Origin: Galerina marginata
Lineage: Eukaryota; Basidiomycota; Agaricomycetes; Agaricales; Galerinaceae
Length of the DNA stretch: 64,000 nucleotides
Assembly (NCBI GenBank): GCA_023014335.1
Contig: JAECYW010000002.1
Span: 3,224,001 to 3,288,000, forward strand
Direction of reading: 5' to 3'
The position numbers and the translations under genes were made by a program. Shown one piece after another: positions 11,117 to 26,014 of this stretch (position 1 is the stretch's first letter; each line of letters begins with the position of its first letter). The notes beneath the pieces are model-generated. The model did not search any database. It was not told where the DNA came from and worked only from the letters and a program-made list of their open reading frames with translations.

Positions 11117-12836
11117 TTAAACCACGACGCTCCAGTCACTTGGAATGGTCCCAGTTTGGCGGCCAATCAATTCAGCCCAGATATGTCGCGAGATAGGCCC
11201 CATGCCGTCTTTGCCAGTAGGAATATGGACATCTTCGCCCATGTAGCCAATACGGTCTACAGGACTGATGACAGCGGCTGTACCTGCACTCAGAGACTTG
11301 TTATGCACTGACTTGGTGAAATAAAAAGAAGCACATGCCAGCGCCGAAAAGTTCGACAAGTCTGCCCGAATGAGAGGCCTCTTTAACTTCCTTCATGGTC
11401 ACAGGTCGCTCTGAAACGGTGAGGTCTTCGGATAGGCCGGAAAGGATGTATACCCCAGAGGCATGTTCCCGAGCAAGAGTGAGGACGGAATCACGGGTGA
11501 CGCCAGGAAGAATCATGCCGTCAAGAGGAGGTGTCACAAGTTCATAACCTAGAGGATGGGGCAAGAGATACGCCAGTCAAAGAAATGAATTTGAAAAAAG
11601 ATAAAAGCCCTTTTACCTCCTCCATCCTTGTGGAATGCAACAAACATGTTCATGGTGCCAACTTCTGTCAGATAGTGTTCAGGACCGTGAAGCCAGAGGT
11701 TCTGCGCATATCCTTGCTTGGCGGCGAATTTCTGGGGCAGAATCCCCGGAGCATAGTTTACACCCAACTTATAGGCGCCGGTGCCTAAAAATCATAAACG
11801 CTCAATACTAAAATCGTAAGGTTCAAGGAAACTAACGACGTACCACCGGGAGCAGCCCGTACATACTCAGTAGTGCCGTAGAGTGCTACGGGTTTGAACC
11901 CATCAGGGTAAAACGGCCCCACAGGACTGAGAATCACAAAAAGTAGGGCCTCATTTGGAGGACTTACGCCAATAGCTCTCTGAGTACCAACTAAAAATCG
12001 CAAACCGTTAGGTGTTGGTTGAGGAGGGGACAGGAAGGAAACCCACTGAGGGTTGGTCGGATGTAAAGACTATGTCCAGGCTCTGTGGGCACCCAGTGCC
12101 TGTCGATGCGGACAAGTTGCTTTATAAGATCCAACAGAGCTGTGCCATTGAAGGTCTGAAGTTCAGAAACGATAAGGATACGGAATTATTCGGAAGATCA
12201 AACGACATACAGGTAACGCGATACGGTTCGCGCTGGTGTTCATCCTCTTCATGTTCATGTCGGGTCTGAAGAGCCGGACGCGTCCATCTGGATCTTGATA
12301 CGCTTTCATACCCTCAAAGATAGTTTGGGCATAATGCAACACGGTGGAACTGGGTTCCAGAGAGAGCGGGCCGTCTTGACAGATAGGTAAGATAATTGTA
12401 GTGGGCGGTACAAAGTTAAACCGACTGACAAGGTTGGATCTGCGGAACACCCCACCCTGCCTCGATGGTCCAAGGAATAGTGAGCATATGGTCTGTCTTG
12501 TTGGAAGTCAGGAAGAGTCGATTATAAGATAGAATGAAGGCCATTCACAAAGGTGTGCCCGAATTTCAAGGTAGAGGAGGGGGGTAAAGGTTTTGGCTTT
12601 GCATTTGGCTTAACTTCGAGTTTAGAGGGCTAAAAAATCGTTCTATGCTGTCAGATAAAACAAGAAAAGGCAGAGAGATAACCATGCACATCTATGTCCG
12701 CCTTTCCATTCTCAGAGAACGAGCTTAACGCGCGAAGACTGATCACTGCGTTCTTCCACGCACTCTGCTTTAATTGCGCGGGCTGGAGACGACCCGGTGC
12801 AGATACCCACAGTGCACGCGAAAGGGCTAACGACAT
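11117..12836 (-). CDS. BAT1: Branched-chain amino acid aminotransferase, mitochondrial (class IV PLP)
   Basis: Nine exons sum to 1260 nt (419 residues), in frame throughout: 12690-12836, 12549-12629, 12430-12496, 12211-12374, 12047-12155, 11844-11990, 11617-11784, 11339-11548, 11117-11283. The enzyme exchanges amino groups between Leu/Ile/Val and 2-oxoglutarate using PLP. Signatures: [42 protein letters not shown]-like [11 protein letters not shown] (the expected PLP-lysine region), [22 protein letters not shown] and the C-terminal [10 protein letters not shown] chose the ATG at 12836 because it begins a typical mitochondrial presequence ([17 protein letters not shown], Arg/Ser/Ala-rich, no acids) running into DIDPSKLEV. 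The last intron (11284-11338) is GC-AG, forced by frame. Only one copy is visible in the window, so a cytosolic isoform, if any, is elsewhere. Confidence 0.93.
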
Positions 12837-12917
12837 GGTCCAGTCAATGAGAGAGAGAGCAAAGAGAGAAATAAGCTCCGCGAAAGCTGTTAGAAAATGT
12901 TGAGGGCTATTACTACT

Positions 12918-12950
12918 TTTAGCCGATCGGCCGATTCCCGATCGAGTCAA
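12918..12950. promoter_or_regulatory. Candidate Gcn4-type and CCG/CGG sites upstream of the aminotransferase
   Basis: About 80-110 bp upstream of the aminotransferase ATG lie GAGTCA (12944-12949; TGACTC on the coding strand, the Gcn4/CpcA core) and CCGATCGG (12923-12930), followed by a second CCGAT/CGATCG. Zn2Cys6 factors bind CCG/CGG triplets, but the 2-bp spacing does not match the Leu3 consensus. Regulation by general amino-acid control is an inference from the first site only. Confidence 0.35.
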
Positions 12951-13524
12951 GGCTGTCAAAGCGTTCGCGGTATGCTTTGCACCCACAGAGCGCCTTCAAT
13001 CTATAGCCTACGTCTGTCATAAAAATCCCTCTGAAAGTTTCATACAAGACCATGGTTGGGGCAGTAACTTGAAATCAACATCCCACCATGCCATCAACCT
13101 TTCATTTCAAGAGCTGTTCCGAAATTCCTTAACGTCGACTCCGCGTCTACGACGAAGTGAAGGTCTTTGAAAGTGTCGCGCTTGACGACTATGAGTAGAT
13201 CCAAAAGCTATCCATCTTTTGTTACTTAGTCGGTTGTTGTATGTATGTAATTATCTCAGCGTTTGGGTCGGTACATGTGAGAAGAAGAGGCACACGTGGA
13301 AGATTTTTGTTCTACGCTCGCTTGTACTTTCTTTCGATTGTTGCCGCCAGCAGGCTCTACTCTTCATTCCTTGAGTGGTTCTCTTTTGCTCGTATACCCA
13401 CTACCCTCGTATACCTCGACTCTTCGACCAATTCTGGCTCCATAACCCTCCTTACTTCTTGCGGCAACAATAAGCAGGGTGGATTCTTCAACGTTTCAAA
13501 GTCCCTGTGTCTATACCGTTCGCC

Positions 13525-16500
13525 ATGTCTAATAAGCGTCGGGACCCTCTGCCGCGGTTGAGTATCGCTCCAAATCTCAACATGCAGCAACCTGGTCAGA
13601 ATCTCTTTTCGCCAGCCTTGCCAACAAGTCTGCAACAAAGCTTTCACCCAGCATTTCCAATGTCCAACCCGCTCCAAACCCCTATGCAATCTTTCTTTAC
13701 AAACACCCCTGGAGCCCCGGGTCGGCTCAGTCATGCTCACCATGCAAGCATTCAGTTGGCTGCTGCTGGCATTCTTCCTCCCAATTACGGGACTCCTGTT
13801 GTCGGTCACTTTCCTCGACCGTCTATGATGCTCGCTCCTGGCGCCCAACCACAAGCACCCTCACATCCATTTCCGAACCGAAACAGACGTCAGCCGAGCA
13901 TTGGTGGTCCTCCGAAGGCAGTATTGGGAGGACCTGCTAGAAAAGTTAGCCCATTGCCCCCCGGCGCGGTTGGTCCTCCCAATGCTTCCACTCCTGCCCC
14001 AGCTGCCCCGCCACAAAAAGCAAAAAAGGTCATTGTCAATTTGCCAAAGGAAACTGTTGCAGGTGAAGAGGGTGAGCCCGCGACGCGTCCTTCATGGGCT
14101 CGATCACCTCTTACGAACGAATTCGAGTACAAGGACATCACAATTATCCCGGCTGAGATAGCTACCGCAGAATCTTATCCTCCAGATGCCTGGAGGCTTA
14201 ATCTACCAAACTCTATTGACGTTTATCTTCCCGGAAAGGTTCGTGATTTCATGCAGTCACTCAAATCTGTTCATTGAGCTCCATTGTTTCATTATACAGC
14301 TTGCATGGGATACGATAAAACAGAAAAACATTGAAGAGAAGTTGGAGAAGCTCGGAGTAGAACGCGGGTCAGGAAGTAATGTCCCTCATATCCACGCACC
14401 CCACGCTCGGGCAGCATCGGTATGTCAACTCGTGTTATACACGTGTCCAATGTCTTGATAATGCTCTCAGATATCGTCCCCAGCGGATCCTGCTGTGTTG
14501 TTATATAAACTTAATAAACTTCACCAAGCGCAGGAAGCCAGTTCCGCAGGGAACTCGCTATCTGTGTCACCTCAACCTCCCTTCGCGGCTCCTCTTGGCC
14601 TCTCGCCCTCACCAAATCGAGGAATGCGCTTCCTCACGAATCGGCACGGTCACACCATGTCGCTTGCGCAGCCTCCTTCCTATCAGACCTCTCTTTTCTC
14701 TGCGTCTCCCTCACCGTTTAACCCTTTCGGCCCAGGCGCTATCCTTGGTTCTGAATCTATTGCGGATAGCCAAATATCAGAATCTTCTGCAGATGAAATT
14801 CATGCTCCACAGGGTCGAGTCCCAATGACGGCACCTAGCTTCGTGCCTCCATTGTCTGCCGTTGGTGGCAACAAGAGCCACGTTGATTTTATTCGAGGGT
14901 TTGGCTTAGATGTTCCTCAAGAATCGGAGGAGGAGGATGCTCAACATAATGGAGATACTGATGAATACAACGACGGCGATGCCACTCAAGACATGGAGTT
15001 GGACGAAAACGACGGGGATATAGAACTGGACGACGGAACGACCACCGCTCCACAGAGTCGACTACACTCACGACACGTCTCAAAGCTCTCGGCCGCGCTT
15101 TCACTTCGTTCCGTTGGTGGAAATTTTACTTCCCAGTTCAAGGCGGCTCCTGAAGAATCGGAACAACAGAACCGTGATGAGGAAGAAGCCGATGACGGAG
15201 GCGACGAAGCAGATAAGGAAAACGAACCACCCCACAACCAGGAGATCGACCCTGTTGAGGAGTGGACGGGCTCAGAGGACCTGTACCTGGGACTCGAAAC
15301 CTCAGACGACGAGGTTTGTTTTTTTGCTTCTTCGAGAATGGATTGGCTAACAAGTATGTCCCTCTTTCTTTATATTTTTACAGAGCATTGGTGAATGGTC
15401 AAATCCATCCGACGAGGAAAGAGCCCGCCAACAACGAGTTGATCGTCGCTTGCGTCGTAGAGCTGCGCAGCAGCAACAAGTTGACCAACCTCGTCGCCTG
15501 CCTGAGTTCCCTCGACCCCCTGAGAATCCTTTAGGCTTTATTCCACGCAGAGAGGACGACATTATCTCAAATCCTAGCGAAGAAGAGAATTTCATGCGGG
15601 CCCGTCAAGCTGAATTTGTTGGGGTTTCTACTGAACTGTATCATCCGGAACGTCGCCATCGTCCGATGTCGGCTCTGGGTTTACCACCACACTCACGCGG
15701 TCCATCTGACCAATACTCTGCTCATGACCCAGCTATGGCACATTCACGTCATGGTTCTGAAAACTTCGGTTTTCCTCAGTCAGTCCATCAATCAAATCCG
15801 TCGACTGGCAGACGAGATTCTCTGAATCCATTTGCCAAACCGTTTGTATTTGGCGCTCCTCGGGACTCAGGATCCTGGCAACCATTTGGTGGGCAATCAA
15901 CACCTCCGACATCCATGCCTAGTGCTTCCATCTCAATGCCTAGTGCTTCAACGCTGACCCATTCGCGCCTGCCATCGATAGGCAAGCCTCTCAATGTCGC
16001 CGCACCGGAGTTTAAACCTGGTGGATTCAGTTTCCATCTTCCAGGCGCTCCGCAGATGCCCACCGCTCCTCCCACTTTCCCCGAACCTAGCCGTGAGCCT
16101 CAGGAACCTATTCCATCTGTTGAATCGACGCCGTTTAAGGTGCAGGGTAGAGAGAAGAGGCAGCGTCATGGCTCAGCTGACTCTATAGAGGAGGGAGACA
16201 GCATGGCCTCGTTCAAGTTCCCGATGAAGTTGGATTCTTCACCGCAAAGCATACGCCGACATCGTTCGGGATCGTTGTCTGGTCCTACTCGAACTCAGCT
16301 AGATACATCTGCCCAGCCTTTCACATTTGCTGGCTTTTCTGCTGTCGCCCATAACATGCCCTCGGTGCCCCAGGCTGACGCGGGGAATGTGGTGGAATCA
16401 GATGCGTTAAATGACGAAGAGAACCTGAATGATTCAAGCACGGCCAAGGCAGATAATAGCGAGGTTCAGGCGGACGAAGTCAAAATGCCTGTGACGACGA

Positions 16501-19500
16501 AGCAGAAACGCGCGCCGATCCCACTGGACTTCAAGCATCCGGTATCTAGCAATACAGTACCAGCAGGGCTATTCAAGGCGCTGGTTAACGATGACCGTAC
16601 AAGAAGAGGAGTTCGCTCACGCCTGAGCTCGCGCGAGATTTTCGAACATATGCACCGTCCATCTATGGACGACGATGATGTTGCTTTGATCGCACAGAAG
16701 AATCCCCGTACTCGCCTTGTGACTGATCCTGGCGAACGCCCGAGTCCTAGTGCTGCTGACGACGTCTTTGGCTCGACTCGACATAGCCGTCGTCGGTCGT
16801 CGCTTCCAGACGCGCTTCATGATGAGGACCTATCTCCATCAGAGGTATCTATTGCCCCTCAAGACCTCACTACTCGTATGGAATTCCAACATATTGAAGA
16901 TATTCTCAGTCAACTCTTGGACGAGAAATTGGCTGGCCTCCGTCGTCAATTATCTCGCGAGTCCAAGACGGGCGATACAGGCTTGTCCTTGACGACGGAG
17001 TCGATGATGACCGACGTCATATCTCTATTTCGCACTCAGCTACAGGAATCGGCGATTCGTAGCCTGGAAGATAGTCAGATGGACGCCAGAGGGGAATTGG
17101 ATTTCCAGATGATCAAGGATGTTGTCGAAGAAAGTCAAAAGGAATTGCTTGTCGCTTTCCAGCGCGAGATCCAACGTGTTGCTCAACATGCACCCTCGAC
17201 ATACGCTGCCAATGCATCTCAAGAAGTTTTGCCTGTCATTGAACAAGTTGGCAGTAGGACTATCGATGCTGTTGTGGAGGCCATTTCTGAGCTCTCCGCT
17301 CGTCAGGAGGCGGCAGCCCTCAATGCTCCTGCTCATGAGCACGACCTCATTGTTGATAAGCTCGTCAATGCCCTGTCACCAATGATGCATTCCCTCCACA
17401 GCGACCCTATTGACTACGAGTTCCTCACCAGAGAGCTAACTCAGGCCGTGAAGCCTCATATATCTCAACTCATTGATCTGGCTTCAGATAAACGTGAAAC
17501 TGCCGGCCTTATCGTGGACCGCATTTTGCCTCTCTTGCCTTCTCTGAAGAATGTGACCATTGACACCGATGCCATTACGTTGGAACTTATTACTGAAGTG
17601 CGACGCGCCATCGCCCCCATTGATGCCTTTGAGATAAAGGAACAAGTGGCCGATCTTGTGGTAGAGCGTCTGGATTCGCGTCTGGCCGTCCGCGACAAGA
17701 CTTTCAATGTCGATATTGTGACATCGAGGGTAACAGAAAGTGTTTCTCAACTACTGGACTCCCTGAACACCGTCCCCGCTGCATTAAACGAGTTGGCAGC
17801 CGCTCAAAAGGCCGTCGAAGAAAGGCAAACCGATCTCGCCGCCTCTCAGAGTCAGATCTTCGCTTCTATCGCAGAGCTTCCAGGCCACGTTACTTCGCAG
17901 CTTGAATCTCTGGAGACCATCCAAAAAGAATTTTCAAGAAGGTTGACCAGCCAGTCGCCGCAGTCCCCGAACCCGACGGTAACGTTCTCGTTATCAGAAA
18001 TGTTGTTGAGGCTCTTGCCTCGGAGCAGAAGAAACTTGCAGAGCAAGGCGAAGTCAACTCATCTGAAACCAAGGCCGTTTTGGATAAACTCAATGCTCTT
18101 CCTCAAGAGTTCTCAGGGATGGCTAATAGCCTCCAAAGCGCCTTGGTGGAGCTTATTGCCTCCCACGACAGTTCTAAACATGAACTGGAAGAACTGCGGA
18201 AGCTCAACACGGACTACCAAATTCAAGTGACAAAAGCCCGAGGCTCCCATGGGCAAGTTCGCGTTGAGAAAGACGTACTTAGTGAGAAACTCGCTATCGT
18301 GGAAGGTGACCGTGATCGGTTACGAGCTCAAAACAAGGAGCTTCAGGCTGCTGCTTCTGAGAAGGCAAAGGAAACAAGTGCTTTAGAAGGCCGTAATACG
18401 GAGCTTGAACAAGCACTTGCCAATGCCCTTGCTCGCCTCCAGTCTTCCGACGTCGCCTCTGAAGCCAATCAACGGAGCATCGTCGATTTAGAGAAGGCTA
18501 ATAAGGAGCTCATTGCCGAGAAGCAGACCCTGAAATCTGAGGTTGGTTTTTCTCAGTCGTAGAATCTTGATCATGCTGCTAATTACTTACGGGATCCTCA
18601 GGTGGACTCTTTGCACCTCGAAATTGGATTTACCAATCGCGAAAAGGCGGCAGCTTCGAAGGCCCTCGAGACTCTTCAGAGTCAACATGCTCAGTTGGCA
18701 TCTCAGCAAAGAAACTGGGACGTCCTCAACGCTGCCACAGAGAAGATCAATATGGTGTTCAACCTCCTTGAGAATGCGGACAGCGAAGAGCAGAAAGAGC
18801 TGAGGCATTATCGCGACCGTAGCCAGGCACTGGAAGACGAAAATGCAATCCTACTGAAGCGCTACAAGGACCTCGAAAATAAATTAGCTAACAGTGACAG
18901 GTCAGCCTCGACTACACGCCAGACTCTGGCGCAAGCGCAGCAACGTTCTTCGGAATGGGAACGTCGCGCCAAGGAATACGAAGGTCGGCTCGAGATGGTG
19001 CAAACCAAGTTCGAGCAAGCCGAGCAAACACAATCTCAACTTGAAGCCGACTATCAACTGGTCAAGATGCAACTCGAAGAACGAGAGGCAGATAGCCGAT
19101 TACACCAGGTAAGCACCTTCTCGGACAATGTTCCGTCTTCTATTAATTACCTTCTTGCATCAGGATCGGGAAAATAAATTACGAGATCAAATGACTGCCC
19201 TGGAGTCTAAATGTGTCCTCCTTCAGAAAGAATTAGAGAAGGCAAATGCTGCCAAACTATCTGCTCCATCGCCCAATCCTATCCGCCCTCAAGCCAATGG
19301 CAACGCACACCCCCCACCCCGACCTGATTCAAGAACGAGTACAATATACGATCCTCGTATAGAGGCCTCTAATCGCCGTATTTCCTCGTATTCCAGCGCT
19401 CGTAGCATGACTTCTACTCAGTCAGTCAACCAGCCTTCGGTTTGGGATTCCATGCATGCACCTGCCACTACCAATGGCCAGTCCAAATGGGCCGCACCAC

Positions 19501-19658
19501 CTCCTATGCACACTCCTGTCAGTCGATATTCTAATCTCGCACCCACAACACCAAAACAGCATCGCCCAAGCTATAACCAATATCAACGGGGCCCATCGCC
19601 TACACCGAGCAATGTATCTGCGGCGCCAACTCAAGGCGACGATGGCTGGTGGGAATAA
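13525..19658 (+). CDS. Large low-complexity and coiled-coil protein, function unknown
   Basis: Six exons with introns 14239-14299, 14420-14470, 15314-15383, 18542-18601 and 19109-19163. An in-frame ATG at 13507 is the alternative start. The N-terminal 700 or so residues are Pro/Ser/Gln-rich, with one more conserved-looking island (SYPPDAWRLNLPNSIDVYLPGK ... then LAWDTIKQKNIEEKLEKLG). Acidic tracts follow (exon 3). The C-terminal half is long coiled coil (heptad-rich Glu/Lys/Gln/Leu from about 16860 to 19270), ending in a disordered tail with DDGWWE. No enzyme motif or signal peptide is visible. The architecture suits a structural or scaffold protein, such as a spindle-pole, nuclear-pore or polarity component, but I do not recognise it. 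One frame break lies at 17931-17935, where a T4 run appears one base short. It is divergent from the aminotransferase gene across about 690 bp. Confidence 0.7.
15915..15949 (+). repeat. Tandem 21-bp coding repeat
   Basis: The 14-mer ATGCCTAGTGCTTC occurs at 15915-15928 and again at 15936-15949, giving two copies of the peptide SMPSAS-I in the disordered N-terminal part of the large coiled-coil protein. It looks like a recent in-frame slippage duplication. Confidence 0.7.
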
Positions 19659-20054
19659 TAAACAGGATTCAGGTCTTTTATACTTATGCTATCGACATTC
19701 TCATTCCTTCTTTTCCTCGTAACATACATAATCGGCTGAACGGTATATCCAAGTCCTCGTTTCTTATACAACACTCCTGTCGCTATAATCCACGCTATCA
19801 CTCCTTTCGATCTTCAATCACCTTCGATACATTCATTTATCTCATCTTTATCATCTCTCTTTGGCGCGCATATGAACCGATTTTAGCGGAACCTGTACAT
19901 ATACCCTCATTCAATCAATGGTACTATTTTGTACACTGGGGATAGATTGCAATTAACAACGTGGATCTACATGAATCAATAGGCAAAGCAAAGAGTCAGT
20001 GTGTAATGAAGTAGAAAAAAATCATCGTGCGTAAGTAATATAATGTGATTTCAA

Positions 20055-21874
20055 TCAAGGAACTGGCTGGGGGGATGACTCTCTCGTCTTCGACATTTTT
20101 GGTGAAAATATCCATTCCTGCACTGCTTGGGTTGCCTCTTGTGGGTCCTTTGGGACACTGGGAATTGAAAATATTAATCATCTAAAATAAATAGTGGACG
20201 AGCAACGCTTACAGGAGCTTGGGTAGCCATCTACCGTTAACTTTCTCAAAAAACCTGGTGACATGCACTGCCCCGCTTTCTTCTCTCTTTCTCCGCTCTT
20301 CCCTTTGAGCATCCTCTACTGATGTCTTTGCTGTCGTTGCACGTTCCATGTCTTTGCTCACGATTGCATCAGTCAAGTCTGTCCATAGCCTACATTTTAT
20401 CAGATTCGTCTAGAAACTGTCAATTATGGAGAGTGTGTATACCTTCTCGATTCATTTGGACTCCTGCTCATCCTCTGGAGGAACCCATTTGGCTGATACG
20501 CTCTGGCCATCCTTCACAGCGTCGAACAACACTCGCTTCTGACCCGTCTGTGTGCGGATTCAGTCCGACTTATTCTATATGCTGCTGCAGGCGTATGCGA
20601 TACCAATACGGACCTTGGCATTCTTGATTTCCATAACATGACTCCATCGACCCGAGACTTCGCCGACATCTGTTGAATTTCGACGCACCCGTCCGGCAAG
20701 TGCGTTATATGTCCCGGAAAAGAATCCCTGGGCATGGTTTGGGAGATAAATGGCAGGTTCAACAGAGAGGGGAGTGTGAAGACCTTTGTCTTGAACTCCA
20801 GTTCGCAAGATAGCCCATGCTTCTCGTTCTTGGCTATACATGTATCGCCCTAGTTCCAAGACCATCTTGCCGAACAAAATCCCCCGAGCGTACATATTGG
20901 GCATGGTGATCACGTACTCTGTCGTCCACGGGGATGAAATGGCTGCGACATTGACGGAGATCAAGGCTGCTTACCGCCATCTTCAGGTTTTCCAAGCAGC
21001 GTTACCCGATTTTCGCCTTCCATCGTAGTAGATACACTGTTTCCGAGAAACTTGGATTTGGGTCGGAGTTCGCCGATGATGCTGACATGGTTGGCGGGCG
21101 AGATGTAGAAGAAAGCAGAGATGGGGGGATGATGGGAGACTGGAAGGCGCGTCAGAACCATTAGACGATGGATGAGCAGGGCGGACTCTACCTTGTTCTG
21201 CAATGTAAAAGCCTTGCGTCCCATTGGGATAGTCGTATTTGCACCGGAAAAATTCCCCGAGGACAGGGTTGTAACTGCGGGACGTGATACGCGTTGGCTG
21301 CGCAATGATTAGATATGACTGATGACGACTTACGGCTTCTTCACTCCTTTGGGCTTGATATGCCATCCTGCGAGGTAGTACTGCAAAACCCTAATGAATC
21401 GTTCCTCTGGGTCGTCGAAGCTCTCAGCACTGAGTATATCGTATCAGACGGGTAGTTGCTGGGGCGTGTCTAGAAGGGAAGACTTGCCCGAAGATAAGGT
21501 CGGGATGAGACATGAAATCGGTGATCCGCTCTAACATGCTTCGAGGCTCCAGCACGAAAGTAGGAAAGGTGACCTTGGAGAGATCCATTCCGACTCTGAA
21601 GACCGAGCGAATTAGGAGTGAACAAGTACATTGCATGGGGCTTGCCTAAGCTGGGAGATCAAGGAGGCGATGATGGATCCTTCATCCTCATCTCTGTATT
21701 CCGCGGCGTCAATATCGAAAGAGAACATTGGGCAAAGAGGTGGGGCACAAACAGGATGGAGGTGTCGTCCGGTTCGGTGTCGGAGGGGGCTTTGTCCTCG
21801 CCGGCCTCGACAGAGCCTCGAGGCTTGACGACCCGATTGAACGTGGAGCCTGCCTGGTTGAAAAGGCCCAGCAT
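20055..21874 (-). CDS. Oxysterol-binding protein-related protein (Osh/ORP family)
   Basis: Only the lipid-transfer (ORD) domain is present; there is no PH domain or ankyrin repeat, so it resembles the short Kes1/Osh4 type. Landmarks in order: [53 protein letters not shown], the family signature [71 protein letters not shown], then a Glu/Arg-rich helix with [10 protein letters not shown] and GRWLPKLL. Such proteins exchange sterol or PI4P between membranes. EQ and V of the signature are separated by an intron. Two introns are GC-AG (21596-21645 and 21430-21487). Frame breaks of +1 occur at 20848-20850 (CCC run) and about 20455 (TTT run). The join between the first 50 residues and [10 protein letters not shown] is unclear, so the N-terminus is provisional. 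Confidence 0.85.
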
Positions 21875-22004
21875 GTCTGCTTGGTGGTAGAAGGAAGAAA
21901 GTAGATAATCACGTTTGCGATCTCCACTTCAACTTCAAAATCACGGAATCACAGCCACCAAGTACGGACCTATGTCATTCTCTCTCATCCTACTCTAAAT
22001 ATGT

Positions 22005-24552
<2,548 letters not shown>

Positions 24553-26014
24553 GGTGGGCGCCTAGGAACGAGGATGAGACGTGGGTATGGTGGTATAACT
24601 GGTATGAAGAGATGATCGTGAAAAAAAAGTTGATGGGTTGATGAGTTTGATTGCCTTTTTCGGCGAAACGAAATCTATATTTGGGTTTCCGTGCTGCTCG
24701 TAAACGTTAAGTGTTCACCAACTATTCATGCTTGTATTTTGGCTAGAGCACTCTGAAGCATTGGCTGGAACGTAGAATGGGGAGGTTTAATCTACCTTGC
24801 TTCGCTCGAGGTTATCTGGTTTTAGCTACTATTTTAGTGATGTACAGTGTTGATGTATTTTTTGACGCAGTCCCAACCAGTCCGACTCGGACCTAAGCGC
24901 TAAGCCCTGATGGCTTGTAAGGCCAAGTTGCTAACGGGCAGAAACGCCGCCAAGATGACGAGAAGATGTAACACCAAGGACAACACCTAGACTGCGGATG
25001 CACGGATATCGCCTTGGCAGGTAGACTACGAAGCGCGAGGAGTATCCGGTTCGATTACAAAACGAAATCATGAACCATGTCGCCGGTTGCTACCTTGGCT
25101 ATAAATACCGAAAAATAGAGAGAAATAAAATAATATTCTGGGTAGCCTTTGGCTCATCCAAACCATTAAAAATCATTTTGATGGCTATTTAGTGTTTAAT
25201 CTTGTGTACCTACATAGTTTTTAGCAAGGTAGCCGCGGCCACGCAATTTGTGCATTGGCGGGGCTTGTGGATCACTGGGATTTGTAAGTCACGTGACTTA
25301 TAAACTCCGAACCGCGTCAATGTCGAGTCTCGACAGTCGCGTACTTACGGCCCATAGCATATACTGGGCACTCTGTTTCAATTTTAAGAAATAGATCACA
25401 GTAAAGCAGGAAGAAGTGAGGCAGAGAACATGACAGAGCTCTGATCTGTGAAACCAATAACCAGCAAGCTTGAAGTTAGCAAGTAACGCGACGCGTTGTT
25501 TGTCACCACCCTTGGCAGGTAGACCTTAGCCATATAGGTACGGCCTTTTAAGCCGTGCAAATTACCAACTACCGTTTCTTACAATTGAAAGAATGTGCAA
25601 TGAGATTTGCCAGAAACACGCCGGCATACATACTCATGTCAATGATGCATTGGAACATGTTGAACTTTGGTTGAACTGAACCCAAATGATCGTGAGCGCC
25701 CTTGACGATGATGGATTTGTTTGTCAGCAAGTGGTAGCAACAGTAGCAGTGGGTGCTGATTCCTGGCTCAGGGAAGGGTAAGGACAGCGAGCTCGATCTT
25801 GCGTTCTCCGTTATTCTTTTTTGCCCACCTACGGGCAACCTTGCCCTTTCTTCCTCTTTCTGACCAAGCTGAGCCTGGTTTTAGCCGCGGGTAAGTTGTC
25901 CTGAGCACAGCCATTAACCGCCAAGTCAATTCTTTTCAGTCAGCTTCCATATAATACGTTCACTCATTATCTTTATACCCCCTCCGCCCTCCCAATAGGC
26001 GGTTTCTCCTTCTT
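24553..26014. other. Intergenic region between helicase and ADAM gene, palindromic sites
   Basis: No spliced or long ORF is supported; a minus ORF at 25569-25838 has no domain. The stretch should contain the helicase promoter (left) and the ADAM promoter (right, with TTTATA at about 25971). Two perfect palindromes sit at 25285-25335 and are listed separately. Confidence 0.5.
25285..25335. promoter_or_regulatory. Perfect E-box palindrome, TATA-like element and second palindrome
   Basis: TAAGTCACGTGACTTA (25285-25300) is a perfect 16-bp palindrome around the CACGTG E-box, the site of bHLH factors such as Cbf1. It overlaps TATAAA. Twenty bases on, TGTCGAGTCTCGACA (25321-25335) is a perfect 7-1-7 inverted repeat. 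No start codon of a recognised gene lies within 600 bp on the plus strand, so the target, if any, is unassigned. Confidence 0.45.

Noticed and set aside
12651..12986. Longer N-terminus of the aminotransferase from the upstream ATG at 12986
   Set aside because: The internal ATG at 12836 gives a typical mitochondrial presequence and a normal family length; the extension has no such character.
15450..18230. Last 90 codons of the long ORF in the coiled-coil gene
   Set aside because: After 17931 this frame loses coiled-coil character, while the frame two bases over continues it to the next intron. The end of the ORF is an out-of-frame tail.
25020..25080. tRNA-like GGTTCGATTAC
   Set aside because: Only a T-loop-like string is present; no acceptor, D or anticodon stem pairs with it.
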